A DNA stretch of 64,000 bases from NCBI RefSeq assembly GCF_019880205.1, contig NZ_CP082292.1:1674001-1738000 (forward strand). The letters are read 5' to 3'. Positions within the stretch are counted from its first letter, which is position 1; each line of letters starts with the position of its first letter. The notes under the pieces are model-generated. The model did no database searches and was not told the DNA's origin. It worked only from the letters and a program-made list of their open reading frames with translations. Shown piece after piece: positions 26,533 to 35,682 of this stretch. The translations under genes and the position numbers were made by a program. This stretch comes from Pantoea alfalfae. GTDB taxonomy: Bacteria; Pseudomonadota; Gammaproteobacteria; Enterobacterales; Enterobacteriaceae.

Positions 26533-26571
26533 ACATTTACTTCGCTGACCGCGCTGGGTCAACGGGGCGCT

Positions 26572-26600
26572 ACTATAGGGAGTCGGCTGAAAAGGGTCAA
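26572..26600 (-). promoter_or_regulatory. Sigma-70 promoter of tRNA-Ser
   Basis: On the minus strand TTGACC (-35, 26595-26600), 17 bases, TATAGT (-10, 26572-26577), then a GC-rich discriminator. That is the usual layout of a stringently controlled stable-RNA promoter, 40 bp from the tRNA. Confidence 0.9.
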
Positions 26601-26749
26601 GCACTATTTTTTTCTTTCGATCTATTCGCTTAAGCTCTGAACGAATCGATTTACTGCGGCTTAAAACCGGCCGTTTATGCGCAATATTCCACAGTAACAA
26701 AGAAGCAGACCGGGTCATTTTCAGGGCTGCGTTACGACTGAAATAACCC

Positions 26750-26791
26750 GGTGCGGCGTCCGGGCCTGTATCCCAGCCGGGCGCCGCACCG
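26750..26791. other. Long hairpin downstream of msrA
   Basis: CGGTGCGGCG pairs with CGCCGCACCG, with a further CCGG/CCGG pairing inside. It lies 12 bp beyond the msrA stop. There is no T run, so it is a weak or factor-assisted terminator. Confidence 0.5.
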
Positions 26792-26803
26792 TCAGACGCT
26801 AAA

Positions 26804-27337
26804 TCAGCTCTTCACCCGATTAGCGAAGCTCTTGCGCAGCTTCTGCAGTTTCGGTGGGATCACGGCCATGCAGTAGCCGTTGCGCTGGCCCGCGCCTTCC
26901 CAGTAATCCTGATGATAAGCCTCGGCGGGATACCACTCTTTCAGCGGCTCAATCGTGGTGACCACGGGCACATCATGGTCGGCCTGGGCGCGTTCAATGG
27001 CGGCACGCGCTTCTGCTTCCTGTTCTGCATTCGCCGGGAAAATGGCGGAGCGATACTGGGTGCCGATATCATTGCCCTGACGGTTAAGCTGGGTCGGATC
27101 ATGCGTGACAAAGCTGATATCCAGCAGATCGCCGTAGGTTACCTGCTCCGGATCAAAGCCAATGCGGATCGCTTCTGCATGACCGGTTGCACCGCTGCAG
27201 ACCTGCTCATAGGTCGGATTAGGACGGGCTCCGCCGGTATAGCCGCTTTCAACCGACTCTACGCCGATCACGTCCTTAAATACCGCTTCGGTACACCAGA
27301 AACAGCCGCCAGCGATAACTGCGTATTCGATTGCCAT
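26804..27337 (-). CDS. msrA: Peptide methionine (S)-S-oxide reductase MsrA
   Basis: Repairs S-methionine sulfoxide in proteins using thioredoxin. The 177-residue protein is the short MsrA type, with the catalytic Cys12 in GGCFWC, the family segments [18 protein letters not shown] and GTQYRSAIF, and a resolving-type Cys in NGYC. ATG at 27337 is preceded by AGGAG. It stands between the tRNA-Ser promoter region and a flavin reductase-like gene on the same strand (60 bp apart), which may be co-transcribed. E. coli MsrA is longer and belongs to another subgroup, so this may be a second msrA. Confidence 0.93.
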   Translation of the reverse strand: MAIEYAVIAGGCFWCTEAVFKDVIGVESVESGYTGGARPNPTYEQVCSGATGHAEAIRIGFDPEQVTYGDLLDISFVTHDPTQLNRQGNDIGTQYRSAIFPANAEQEAEARAAIERAQADHDVPVVTTIEPLKEWYPAEAYHQDYWEGAGQRNGYCMAVIPPKLQKLRKSFANRVKS

Positions 27338-27396
27338 AATAATTTACTCCTGTCAGGTCGAAAGAGGTGAATGGGGGCGCAGCAGAGCGCTTTCAA

Positions 27397-27963
27397 CTAG
27401 ATGAGCATCTCCGGTTTAAAATCTCCGCTTTTATCCAGCATTTTGTCGCCCATCACGCTGAAGCGGCCTTCACCGGTATAGTGCAGGGTAGCGGGATATT
27501 CGGGCTCCCCGACGACATGCGCTTTGACGATCTCAAAAATAAACAGGTTGTAGCGGGCGACCATAGAATCGTCATAAAGCTGACATTCAAAGCTGGCAAA
27601 ACATTCGGCAATCATTGGCGCAACCACTACCTGAGCCGGTTCCGGCGTCAGGCCAAACGCCTCAAACTTATCAATACTGTCACCGTGGCTGTTGCCGACA
27701 GCCACCACTTCATTAATCAGCGAGGCAGAAGGGATATTCAGCACGCACTGACCGCTGTTGCGGATCAGCTCGTGGCTGTGATTCATGCCGGCAATCATGC
27801 AGCCGACCAGTGACGGAGAGAACTCCAGCACCGTGTGCCAGCCGAGCGTCATAATGTCATGCTGATCCTGATACTGCGAACTGAGCAGCAATACCGGTCC
27901 GGGCTCAAGATATTTACGGGCTTTGCTGACCGGAAAAGCATATTTGTGCATGCGTTGGCTCAT
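27397..27963 (-). CDS. Flavin reductase-like FMN-binding split-barrel protein
   Basis: 188 residues of the flavin reductase/DIM6-NTAB type: LEPGPVLLLSSQ near the start, the substrate-side segment IMTLGWHTVLEFSPSLVGCMI and the flavin phosphate region HSHELIRNSGQCVLNIPS. Members bind FMN and reduce it or use it for small-molecule redox reactions; the partner enzyme is unknown. It starts with ATG at 27963 and precedes msrA on the same strand. Its upstream region is shared with the PmrA-box small-protein gene, so PmrA/BasR could affect it too, though the box is better placed for the other gene. Confidence 0.8.
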   Translation of the reverse strand: MSQRMHKYAFPVSKARKYLEPGPVLLLSSQYQDQHDIMTLGWHTVLEFSPSLVGCMIAGMNHSHELIRNSGQCVLNIPSASLINEVVAVGNSHGDSIDKFEAFGLTPEPAQVVVAPMIAECFASFECQLYDDSMVARYNLFIFEIVKAHVVGEPEYPATLHYTGEGRFSVMGDKMLDKSGDFKPEMLI

Positions 27964-28097
27964 GGCGTAGCTCCTTTAACGGAATGGTGCCATTAAGTGT
28001 AGAGCACCCTGCGGGTGCGGCAGGAAGGTTAGCGGGCATAAAGGGGGCCATGGGAGAAACAGGACAGAGCAGACATTTTCACCGATCGTCTCGCGAG

Positions 28098-28114
28098 CTT
28101 AAGGTTTCCTTAAT
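28098..28114 (+). promoter_or_regulatory. PmrA/BasR box before small membrane-protein gene
   Basis: CTTAAGGTTTCCTTAAT fits the PmrA consensus YTTAAK-N5-YTTAAK at every defined position. A -10-like GATACT (28125-28130) lies ten bases further, the usual geometry for activation by PmrA. The gene starts at 28156. Confidence 0.75.
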
Positions 28115-28155
28115 ATGCAGGCGCGATACTGCCTGCTTTAACGGAGGAGAATACT

Positions 28156-28275
28156 ATGAAAACTGCCCCTGCTACCCTGGCTGTCACTCCGACACGTCCG
28201 ATGAGCGAATATACGGCTCTGCTGATTGCCGCAGCAACGGTTGTACTGTTCCTGTTTGCCTGGTTTACCGCTTAA
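28156..28275 (+). CDS. Small single-pass membrane protein, probably PmrA/BasR-controlled (39 aa)
   Basis: ATG at 28156 follows a strong GGAGGAG at six bases. The product has a short polar N-terminus (MKTAPATLAVTPTRPMSEY) and one C-terminal membrane helix (ALLIAAATVVLFLFAWF). Its stop overlaps the basS stop by four bases in convergent orientation. A perfect PmrA box and a -10-like element lie upstream. I do not recognise a family. By position and size it recalls PmrR, a ~30-residue PmrA-induced membrane peptide in Salmonella that acts on the lipid A kinase LpxT, but no clear sequence match can be claimed. Likely inner membrane, possibly modulating BasS, EptA or lipid A modification. Confidence 0.7.
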   Translation: MKTAPATLAVTPTRPMSEYTALLIAAATVVLFLFAWFTA

Positions 28276-29330
28276 AACTTAATGACGGCCCGGCAACCGC
28301 TCCGGTCGCGACGGTTCTCTAAGAAAAACTGAAAACGGTGTAACTGGACGATGCGGCTGACAATGCTCAGCCCGAGTCCGATACCGCCATAGCGACTGTC
28401 CATCCGGATAAACGCTTTACTCAGCTCACCACTTTTACTTTCATCAATTCCCGGTCCCTCATCTTCCACCACCATCATGGGCTGTGGCACAGACAGCAGC
28501 TGCACGCTGATAGTACTGTTATCCGGGCTGTAGCGATGGGCGTTCTCCACCAGGTTACGCAGCAGCATCTTCAGCAGGGTGGCATCACCACGCACAAACT
28601 GCGCCTGCGGCAGATCCAGAACCAGCGTCTGCTGATGCGCCTCCAGCATGATACTCAGCTCCGCTTCCATCGGCAGGATCACATCTTCGATCAGCCCGAC
28701 GTTCTGATAGGTGCCTGAGGTAAATGACTGTCCGGCGCGCGCCAGATTCAGCAGCTGCGATACGCTGTGGGTCATCTGATCCAGGCGTTGCACCAGCGGC
28801 TGAACTTTGACATCGCTGTTGCGTTCGATTAACTCCAGGTGGAGCCGTAATCCCGCCAGCGGCGTGCGCAACTCATGCGCCACGTCGGCGGTAAACAATC
28901 TTTCGCGCTCCAGACTGCTGTTGAGGCGGGCGACCAGCTGGTTTATCGCCTGAGTTACCGCATCGATCTCATGAACCTGACTGTGACAGGTGACGGGATC
29001 GAGATTCTCTTCGCTGCGGCTTTCCAGTTCCCGCTGCAGCTGATACAGCGGTCGGGTGACCCATTTCACCGCCTGATAGCAAAGCAGCAGCGTCAGCGTA
29101 ATCATCACCAGACTCGGCACCGCCAGGCTGGCCACTGCTTCGTGGATTTCACGCTTCACGTGGCTGTCCATGTTGCGCTTCTGCAACTGCGCTTCCACCA
29201 GAAACTGAATCTGCTCTTTACTCTCATGCCACAGCCAGACCACGCTGATCACCTGGAATACCAGCAGGATCAGACCAATAGTCAGGATCAGGCGAAAGCG
29301 CATACTGCGGTGATCGAAACGTTTTATCAT
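28272..29330 (-). CDS. basS: Sensor histidine kinase BasS (PmrB)
   Basis: Inner-membrane sensor of ferric iron, aluminium and acid that phosphorylates BasR and so controls lipid A modification. The 352 residues contain two membrane helices (about 14-34 and 66-88) around a short periplasmic loop that keeps E36/E39 and the E61-x-x-E64 pair, which bind iron in Salmonella PmrB. Then come HAMP, the H-box with His152 ([15 protein letters not shown]), and the ATPase boxes ([27 protein letters not shown]). ATG overlaps the basR stop by four bases. The tail is a little shorter than in E. coli. Confidence 0.96.
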   Translation of the reverse strand: MIKRFDHRSMRFRLILTIGLILLVFQVISVVWLWHESKEQIQFLVEAQLQKRNMDSHVKREIHEAVASLAVPSLVMITLTLLLCYQAVKWVTRPLYQLQRELESRSEENLDPVTCHSQVHEIDAVTQAINQLVARLNSSLERERLFTADVAHELRTPLAGLRLHLELIERNSDVKVQPLVQRLDQMTHSVSQLLNLARAGQSFTSGTYQNVGLIEDVILPMEAELSIMLEAHQQTLVLDLPQAQFVRGDATLLKMLLRNLVENAHRYSPDNSTISVQLLSVPQPMMVVEDEGPGIDESKSGELSKAFIRMDSRYGGIGLGLSIVSRIVQLHRFQFFLENRRDRSGCRAVIKF

Positions 29331-30007
29331 GTGGCCTCGCGAACGCCATCCTGCGTCACCAGCGCATAACCAAATCCGCGCACGGTACGAATGGCGCTTT
29401 TGCCAATTTTGTCGCGCAGATTATGGATATGCACTTCCAGCGTATTAGTAGAAGGCTCGGTCTCCCAGTTATAGATGTCCTGGTAGAGAATTTCACGGTG
29501 AACCGGATTGCCGGCCTTCAGCATCAGTCGTGACAGAATCGCAAACTCTTTGGGCGTCAGATCCAGCAGCATATCGCCGAGGGTGATCTGACGATGGGTC
29601 ATATCCAGCGCCAGCGAGCCGACTCTCACCTGGCTGTCGCCCTGATTGACGTGACGGCGAATCAGGGCGCGGATGCGCGCCAGCAGCTCATCCAGCGAAA
29701 ACGGTTTAATCAGATAGTCATCAGCACCCGCGTCGAGCCCGGCAATGCGCTCGCTGATGGTGTCGCGCGCGGTCAGGATCAGCACCGGTGTCATCTTCTT
29801 CTGCCGCCGCAGGCGTATCAAGAAGTGCAATCCATCTTCATCCGGCAAGCCCAGGTCCAGCACCACCAGACTATAGAGACCGCTGGCGAAATGCGCTTCT
29901 GCATCGCGTACCCGTTTCACGCCATCGCAGACATAGCCTTCGCCCTCCAGCGCCAGCATAAGGCCCTGCAGCAGCAGAGCATCATCTTCAACAATCAGTA
30001 TCTTCAT
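29327..30007 (-). CDS. basR: Response regulator BasR (PmrA)
   Basis: OmpR-family activator of lipid A modification genes. The 226 residues have a receiver domain (acidic pair D8/D9, phosphorylated D51, K in DYLIKPF) and a winged-helix domain ([24 protein letters not shown]). The start is ATG at 30007, sharing a base with the eptA stop (TAATG), and gives MKILIVEDD like E. coli BasR; an upstream in-frame codon adds six unlikely residues. It should act on the boxes at 28098 and 31685. Confidence 0.97.
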   Translation of the reverse strand: MKILIVEDDALLLQGLMLALEGEGYVCDGVKRVRDAEAHFASGLYSLVVLDLGLPDEDGLHFLIRLRRQKKMTPVLILTARDTISERIAGLDAGADDYLIKPFSLDELLARIRALIRRHVNQGDSQVRVGSLALDMTHRQITLGDMLLDLTPKEFAILSRLMLKAGNPVHREILYQDIYNWETEPSTNTLEVHIHNLRDKIGKSAIRTVRGFGYALVTQDGVREAT

Positions 30008-31635
30008 TAAGGTTGGCTCCGACACGGCGTCAAAATATCATCCGCAGGCACATATTCGTGGGTCGCGGTGCCGGTTAATCCCAGCATGGTTGAAAAGAGA
30101 TTATCCTGTGAAAAATCATCTGTCGCCGCCCGTTTGTTCAGACAGCCGCGATTAACCGCATAACGTTTCTGATAATCATCAGAGAGCCAGATCAGCATCG
30201 GCACATGTTTCTGCGTATCCGGGGCAATAGCATAGGGCAGACCATGCAGGTAAGCCCCATTTTCACCCAGCGATTCACCATGATCAGAAAGATAGACCAG
30301 GCTGGTGGTGAAGCGATCCTGATGCGCGCGCAGGACATTGATGGCCTTATCGACAATATGATCCACATTGACCAGCGTGTTGTCATAGGTGTTGATCAGC
30401 TGTTGTTGCGAACAGTCCTGAATCTGATTAGTGTCACAGGTCGGTTCAAACTGACGGAACTGTGGGGGATAGCGATGGCTGTAGGTCGGGCCATGACTGC
30501 CAATGGTGTGCAGGACAATGACCCCGTTACCTTTCAGCTGGCTGATGTAGTCGTCCAGACCGTGGAACAGCACCTCGTCATAACATTCACCATTAATACA
30601 CATGCCGGGCAGGTTCAGGCTGGTCATGTCCTGATGCGGCACCCGGTCACAGGCACCTTTGCAGCCACCATCATTTTCATTCCATAACACGCTGATGCCG
30701 GCGCGCTGAATAATATCCAGCAGTCCCTCCTGATGGGCAGCCAGCACATCATCATAATGCGCGCGCGGCATGTTGGAGAACATACAGGGCACAGAAACCG
30801 CCGTCGCCGTGCCGCACGAGGTCGTGTGCGGGAAGTAGATCACATCGTCTTTCGCCAGTAGAGGATTGGTCAGACGACGGTAACCGCCCAGCGAGAAGTT
30901 TTGCGCGCGCGACGTCTCTCCCAGCACCAGAATGGTCAGATTCGGCTTACCGCTGCTGCGGCTGGGCTGCAGATGGGCATCTTCACCAATGCGTACCAGC
31001 GGCACATTCTGCAACTGCTCATGCTTATACCAGGAGAGCGTTGCCGCAATGCTGTTAGAAGGGCTGAGCGCTTTAACCAGCTCGCGGTTATTGCGAAACA
31101 GCGAAGCGTAATCTTTATAGAAGAGCAGGGCAACCAGCACGATCAGCGCGGCGGAAAGCAGCACGCTGAGCAGTCGCGCCAGCACGCCACGCCACTGCTG
31201 CCGTTTTATGCGCGGCCAGAAAACCAGTAACGCCATCAGCACGCCCGAGGTGAGCAGGGTGAAGAGCAGCTGCGGCGTAATCAGCGCAAAGGATTCGGAA
31301 GCTGTGGTATCCATCATGTTGGTGATCATTGAGCGATCGACCACGATGTTATAAGTCTGAATAAAAAACTGTGCCGACGCAGAGAGCAGAATAAACAGTG
31401 CGGCCAGCAGCCGATCCAGCCAGACAAATGAGGCCAGCGTAATCACGATGTTAATCACGCTAAAGGCAACGAATGGCATTGATAAAAACACCAGCGTGGT
31501 ATGCAGGTTGTTCAGCGGCATTACCGCCAGCACCTGACGGTAATAAGCAATATTAAGTAAAACCGCGATATAAACCGCAGCCAGGATCAGCAAGCTTAGG
31601 CGGCTAATTAGCGGCCTCTTCAGGGTAAACACCAT
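30007..31635 (-). CDS. eptA: Lipid A phosphoethanolamine transferase EptA (PmrC)
   Basis: Adds phosphoethanolamine from phosphatidylethanolamine to lipid A on the periplasmic face, lowering negative charge and sensitivity to cationic peptides such as polymyxin. The 542-residue protein has five N-terminal membrane helices (to about residue 175) and a periplasmic sulfatase-type catalytic domain: [16 protein letters not shown] with the nucleophile Thr, [11 protein letters not shown], and the metal site [11 protein letters not shown]. Paired cysteines ([14 protein letters not shown]) suggest the usual disulfides. First gene of eptA-basR-basS; the ribosome site is weak. A PmrA-like box lies 50 bp upstream. 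Confidence 0.96.
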   Translation of the reverse strand: MVFTLKRPLISRLSLLILAAVYIAVLLNIAYYRQVLAVMPLNNLHTTLVFLSMPFVAFSVINIVITLASFVWLDRLLAALFILLSASAQFFIQTYNIVVDRSMITNMMDTTASESFALITPQLLFTLLTSGVLMALLVFWPRIKRQQWRGVLARLLSVLLSAALIVLVALLFYKDYASLFRNNRELVKALSPSNSIAATLSWYKHEQLQNVPLVRIGEDAHLQPSRSSGKPNLTILVLGETSRAQNFSLGGYRRLTNPLLAKDDVIYFPHTTSCGTATAVSVPCMFSNMPRAHYDDVLAAHQEGLLDIIQRAGISVLWNENDGGCKGACDRVPHQDMTSLNLPGMCINGECYDEVLFHGLDDYISQLKGNGVIVLHTIGSHGPTYSHRYPPQFRQFEPTCDTNQIQDCSQQQLINTYDNTLVNVDHIVDKAINVLRAHQDRFTTSLVYLSDHGESLGENGAYLHGLPYAIAPDTQKHVPMLIWLSDDYQKRYAVNRGCLNKRAATDDFSQDNLFSTMLGLTGTATHEYVPADDILTPCRSQP

Positions 31636-31684
31636 GTGAGCAGGAACCAGAGTAATAAAAGTGTCACGAGATTGCGCTTTCTAT

Positions 31685-31710
31685 ATTAGGAATACCTTAA
31701 GAAACTTAAG
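31685..31710 (-). promoter_or_regulatory. PmrA/BasR box upstream of eptA
   Basis: On the minus strand CTTAAG-GTATT-CCTAAT (one mismatch to YTTAAK-N5-YTTAAK) occupies 31685-31701. A further CTTAAG lies three bases upstream of it, making CTTAAG-TTT-CTTAAG. It predicts autoregulation of the operon. Confidence 0.65.
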
Positions 31711-32088
31711 CTTTGAAGAATGTCATTTGTTCCGGGTGAGTAACCAGCATCACTCCAGCCTGATGCGGACCGATACCGCTACGATTATTAAAAAAGGAAC
31801 AGATGTGAATGGCGCTTTTCTGCTGACTTAACCGCAGCGGCTGGCATGAAAAGTGCATATTTCTGGCATAACCCCTGTTAATGACTACACTTATTGTGAA
31901 GATGTTCTCAGTTAGCCAGTATTGTCAGCAATGCGCTTGCAAGTTTGAGGAGAGTGACCTATCCAATCACCGCGTTTTACCCCTCAATCACCGCTTTATC
32001 AGAATTTCCCGCTTGCTGACCTGACTGCGTCAGGACATTCTTGTTTTAACTCAATGTTTTGTTAAATTTGATTTTCAGGAGAAGTAAC
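31711..32088 (+). other. otsBA upstream region
   Basis: No gene seen. A CTACACT at 31885-31891 resembles the extended -10 of sigma-S promoters (CTATACT), in line with the sigma-S dependence of otsBA in E. coli. The distance to otsB (about 200 bp) is long, and a small hairpin CCTGAC-TGC-GTCAGG sits at 32020-32034. Weak evidence. Confidence 0.35.
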
Positions 32089-32877
32089 GTGACCCAAGCG
32101 GCAGACACCCATGCCAGGTACCCGACATTAAGCAGCGGGCAGTACGCCTTCTTTTTTGATGTCGACGGCACGCTGGCAGCGATACAGTCCCGTCCCGAAG
32201 CGGTATTTATTCCTGAGCAGGTCATCGCACAACTTCAACAGCTCTCTGCGCTTTCTCAGGGCGCACTGGCGCTGGTCTCCGGCAGACCCATCGAACAACT
32301 GGATGCGCTGGCTGCGCCGTGGCACGGCCCGGCGGCGGGCGTGCATGGTGCTGAGCGTCGTGATGCAGAGGGTAATGTGCAGCGCATCAGCCTGCCTGTT
32401 GAGGTTGAACAAAATCTCAGGAAGGAATTGCAGGATGCGATGGCTTGCTGGCCTGGCACTCAGCTTGAGGTGAAAGGCATGGCCTTTGCACTTCATTACC
32501 GCCAGGCGATGCAGCATGAGCAGGATGTGTTGCGACTGGCTGAACAGTCAGTGAAGCGTTTCCCGGGACTGGCGCTTCAGCCAGGGAAATGTGTCGTTGA
32601 GATTAAACCTGCAGGCATCGATAAAGGCGCGGCAATCAGCGACTTTATGCAGCAGCCCCCTTTTGCCGGGCGTACGCCAGTCTTTATTGGCGACGATCTG
32701 ACGGATGAGAAGGGCTTTCTGGCCGTTAATGAACGACAGGGCGTCTCAGTTAAAGTCGGCGAAGGGGCAAGCCAGGCCAATTATCGACTCAACGATGTCG
32801 ATGACGTTTACGGCTGGCTGGAAAAAACATTATTACTATTAGATCAAGACAACGTCGGTAAGGAGTTTAGGTTATGA
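32089..32877 (+). CDS. otsB: Trehalose-6-phosphate phosphatase OtsB
   Basis: HAD-family phosphatase giving trehalose, a protectant against osmotic and desiccation stress. 262 residues (E. coli 266). The HAD nucleophile motif is FFFDVDGTLA (Asp at about 24), with motif III/IV in PVFIGDDLTDEKGF. The start is GTG at 32089, seven bases after AGGAG; an upstream in-frame TTG at 32059 has no ribosome site. It overlaps otsA by four bases (ATGA). Confidence 0.96.
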   Translation: MTQAADTHARYPTLSSGQYAFFFDVDGTLAAIQSRPEAVFIPEQVIAQLQQLSALSQGALALVSGRPIEQLDALAAPWHGPAAGVHGAERRDAEGNVQRISLPVEVEQNLRKELQDAMACWPGTQLEVKGMAFALHYRQAMQHEQDVLRLAEQSVKRFPGLALQPGKCVVEIKPAGIDKGAAISDFMQQPPFAGRTPVFIGDDLTDEKGFLAVNERQGVSVKVGEGASQANYRLNDVDDVYGWLEKTLLLLDQDNVGKEFRL

Positions 32878-34310
32878 GTCGTTTAGTGGTTGTATCTAAC
32901 CGTGTCGCCATGCCAGATGGGTCTAAAACCAGCGCTGGTGGCCTGGCCGTCGGCATTCTCGATGCATTGAAAAGCACCGGTGGAATGTGGTTTGGCTGGA
33001 ACGGTGAAATCAGCGAGTTCACAGGCGAAGACGTTGAAGACGTTAAGGTTCAGGAGCATGAGGGTATCGAGTATGCCTCGTTCCCGCTGAGTCAGAACGA
33101 TTACGATCTCTATTATTGCCAGTTCTCTAATACAGTTATCTGGCCCGCCTTCCATTACCGCCTCGACCTGGTACAGTTCCAGCGTGAAGCGTGGGAAGGG
33201 TATTGCGACGTCAATGATTCGGTGGCGCAGCGTTTAAAACCACTGATCAAGCCTGATGATATTGTCTGGATCCACGATTATCACTTTTTACCTTTTGCCG
33301 CCGCACTGCGTCGGGCCGGTATTAATAACCGCATCGGTTTCTTCCTGCATATTCCATTCCCGACGCCTGAAATCTTCAACGCATTGCCTCCGCACAAAGA
33401 GCTGCTGGAAATGCTGTGTGAATATGACCTGCTGGGCTTCCAGACTGAATCCGATCGGGTGGCGTTCCTGGACAGCGTCAGTCAGCTTACGCAGCTACAG
33501 AATAAAGGCGACAAAAAGCATCGCGCGTTTGGCAACACCTTTATGACTGAGGTTTATCCCATCGGGATTGAGCCAGACAGTATTAAAGAGATGGCAGAAG
33601 GGCCGCTACCGCCAAAAATGGCGGCTATGAAGAAAGAGCTGGGCGATGCACGCAACATTATTGCCTGTGAACGTCTCGACTATTCCAAAGGTCTGCCTGA
33701 GCGTTTTCTTGCTTATGAAGCGCTGCTGGAGAACTTCCCGGAGCATCGCGGTAAGATCCGCTATTCGCAGATCGCACCCACCTCACGTGGCGATGTGCAG
33801 GCCTATCAGGACATCCGTCATCAGCTGGAGACTGAAGCAGGGCGCATCAACGGTAAGTACGGTACGCTGGGCTGGACCCCGCTCTACTATCTCAACCAGC
33901 ATTTCGACCGTCGTCTGCTGATGAAGATCTTCCGGCTGACCGATGTGGGGCTGGTGACGCCGCTGCGTGACGGCATGAACCTGGTCGCGAAAGAGTATGT
34001 CGCAGCGCAAGACCCGGACGATCCGGGTGTACTGGTGTTGTCGCGCTTTGCCGGCGCCGCCAACGAACTGACCTCAGCGCTGATAGTGAACCCGTATGAC
34101 CGCGATGAAGTGGCCGCTGCGCTGGATAAGGCGATTACCATGCCGCGTACCGAAAGGATTTCACGCTACAACGATATGATGGCGGTACTGCGCAAAAACG
34201 ACATTACCGCCTGGCGTGAGAGCTTCCTGAAGGACCTTGAGCGCATTGACCCACGCAGTGTTGACCACAGTACCGTTAATAAGGTGGCGACCTTCCCGAA
34301 ACTCGCCTGA
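32874..34310 (+). CDS. otsA: Trehalose-6-phosphate synthase OtsA
   Basis: GT20 retaining glycosyltransferase that joins UDP-glucose and glucose-6-phosphate. The 478-residue sequence carries the N-terminal sugar-phosphate loop (SRLVVVSNRVA, TSAGGLAVG), the central WIHDYHFLPFA, and the donor-site stretches ERLDYSKGLPERF and LRDGMNLVAKEYVAAQ. The start is coupled to otsB by ATGA overlap. A very strong terminator follows, separating it from the flhDC control region. In E. coli uspC lies between otsA and flhD; it is missing here. Confidence 0.97.
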   Translation: MSRLVVVSNRVAMPDGSKTSAGGLAVGILDALKSTGGMWFGWNGEISEFTGEDVEDVKVQEHEGIEYASFPLSQNDYDLYYCQFSNTVIWPAFHYRLDLVQFQREAWEGYCDVNDSVAQRLKPLIKPDDIVWIHDYHFLPFAAALRRAGINNRIGFFLHIPFPTPEIFNALPPHKELLEMLCEYDLLGFQTESDRVAFLDSVSQLTQLQNKGDKKHRAFGNTFMTEVYPIGIEPDSIKEMAEGPLPPKMAAMKKELGDARNIIACERLDYSKGLPERFLAYEALLENFPEHRGKIRYSQIAPTSRGDVQAYQDIRHQLETEAGRINGKYGTLGWTPLYYLNQHFDRRLLMKIFRLTDVGLVTPLRDGMNLVAKEYVAAQDPDDPGVLVLSRFAGAANELTSALIVNPYDRDEVAAALDKAITMPRTERISRYNDMMAVLRKNDITAWRESFLKDLERIDPRSVDHSTVNKVATFPKLA

Positions 34311-34335
34311 CCTGAGCCTTTAGGGCAATAATGGA

Positions 34336-34371
34336 AGCAGCGATACTATGACGGTATCGCTGCTTTTTTTT
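34336..34371 (+). terminator. Intrinsic terminator of otsBA
   Basis: Perfect 11-bp stem (AGCAGCGATAC/GTATCGCTGCT), seven-base loop and eight T. Confidence 0.95.
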
Positions 34372-35000
34372 AAGCCCAGCTCACAGAAAACTCGCCCGCT
34401 ATCTGTTAACGACTCTGCGTTGCGATTTTGTGCCGATGACCTCAGTAGCGGCTGAGTGTGGCCGGATCTATGCAATGACCCCCGAAAACCCTGTCATACC
34501 ACTGCCTGCCGCTTTCTTTAGCTACTTTGCTAAAGTTCTTCTTCAGACTGCCGATAGTGATAGTGCCAACGCATAACCTGCCGTTAATTCATTCGTCTTT
34601 CTTATGTAACCCCTTGTTACATTGGGTTTCGGAGCCTGAACGTCCCGCTGTCGCTGTTAACACCAGGTTGCCAGAATCCCCCCTTACTGCCGTAGAAACC
34701 TTAACGATTTCATTACTCACACCCTGCGACACTCCCCTTAAGTAACTAATTTAACAGCAAATAACGCCCCACCTTACCAGCATAATATCCTGATAACCTT
34801 CGTTTAGGTGGTTCTAAATAGGGTGTTAAAACGATTAACACCCGATAATCATTCCGGACTGCGCAAAGCGACGAATAGCGATGCTTTTACCCCCTATTAA
34901 ACCTTTCTCAGGACGAATTGGACTTAAAAACACACTTTTTTGTTCAAAAAACGACCAGTCAGTAAGCAATCGTAAAGGATTGCTGAAGAAATTTGCGTTA

Positions 35001-35024
35001 AAAGTGTGATCTGCGTCACACTTT
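35001..35024. promoter_or_regulatory. CRP-cAMP site of flhDC
   Basis: AAAGTGTGA-N6-TCACACTTT: perfect 9-bp arms around the TGTGA-N6-TCACA core. Its centre is about 70 bp before the inferred start, the same position from which CRP activates E. coli flhDC. Confidence 0.88.
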
Positions 35025-35087
35025 ATCTAAAATTTCATCCGGCTGTCGTTGTATGTCGAAATCAGACGATATAGATTTGCGTTGTTT

Positions 35088-35101
35088 TCGGAATAGTCCT
35101 A
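35088..35101. promoter_or_regulatory. RcsAB-like box at flhDC transcription start
   Basis: TCGGAATAGTCCTA matches 11 of 14 positions of the RcsAB consensus TAAGAATATTCCTA. It lies just downstream of the inferred start, where RcsAB represses E. coli flhDC. Confidence 0.65.
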
Positions 35102-35328
35102 AAAAATGTAAGAAGACGTCACGGAAGATGTCCGGAACTTGAAAATAGAATGGCATGGATTTTCGACCTTCAGTGGGTCTGAAACCCGCGAAAATAGAAG
35201 GCGAAAAACAGTGACATTAAAATTATGTGAAGTTTTTTTTGCCATCTTTTGATTTAACAAACAGCAGCTCGAACCGCAGATTTTAATCTGCGATACAGTT
35301 ACGTCGCATCTCTCAGGATGGAAAAATA

Positions 35329-35682
35329 ATGGGCAACTCTGAAGTACTGAAACATATTTATGATCTCAACTTGTCTTATTTACTGCTCGCGCAGCGTTTA
35401 ATTAACCAGGATAAAGCTTCTGCAATGTTTCGCCTCGGCATTGACGAGAAGATGGCGAACGCATTATCTGAATTAACATTGCCTGAGATGGTGAAAATGG
35501 CGGAAACCAATCAGCTGGTTTGCCACTTCCGTTTTACCGATAGCAGCACTATTAATCGCCTGACGCAGGAATCACGCGTGGATGATTTACAACAAATCCA
35601 CACCGGCATTTTATTATCGAGCCGTTTACTGCGTAATGCGTCTAAAGATGAAGCGCCTGCTAAAAAGAGAGCAATGTCATGA
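35329..35682 (+). CDS. flhD: Flagellar master regulator subunit FlhD
   Basis: Part of the FlhD4C2 activator of class 2 flagellar promoters. 117 residues, all helical, nearly identical to E. coli FlhD in the core ([30 protein letters not shown], the HTH-like region around [20 protein letters not shown], and [13 protein letters not shown]). ATG at 35329 has AGGA upstream. It overlaps flhC by four bases (ATGA). Sugar control through CRP and envelope-stress repression through Rcs are predicted from the upstream sites. Confidence 0.98.
   Translation: MGNSEVLKHIYDLNLSYLLLAQRLINQDKASAMFRLGIDEKMANALSELTLPEMVKMAETNQLVCHFRFTDSSTINRLTQESRVDDLQQIHTGILLSSRLLRNASKDEAPAKKRAMS

Larger units (their letters stand above)
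34372..35328 (+). promoter_or_regulatory. Long flhDC control region and leader
   Basis: About 960 bp with no credible gene. It includes a perfect 9-bp inverted repeat at 34821-34843 (GGGTGTTAA/TTAACACCC), the CRP site at 35001, a -10-like TATAGA at 35070-35075 and an RcsAB-like box at 35088. With a start near 35082 the leader is about 245 nt. GGA motifs at about 35090, 35114, 35133 and 35313 could bind CsrA, as in E. coli flhDC mRNA. The part 34372-34800 shows nothing definite. Confidence 0.6.

Noticed and set aside
26437..26718. 93-codon minus-strand frame over tRNA-Ser
   Set aside because: It overlaps the whole tRNA gene and its promoter.
34527..34745. 72-codon frame in the flhDC upstream region
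   Set aside because: Unusual composition, poor start context, no motif; regulatory DNA is the better reading.
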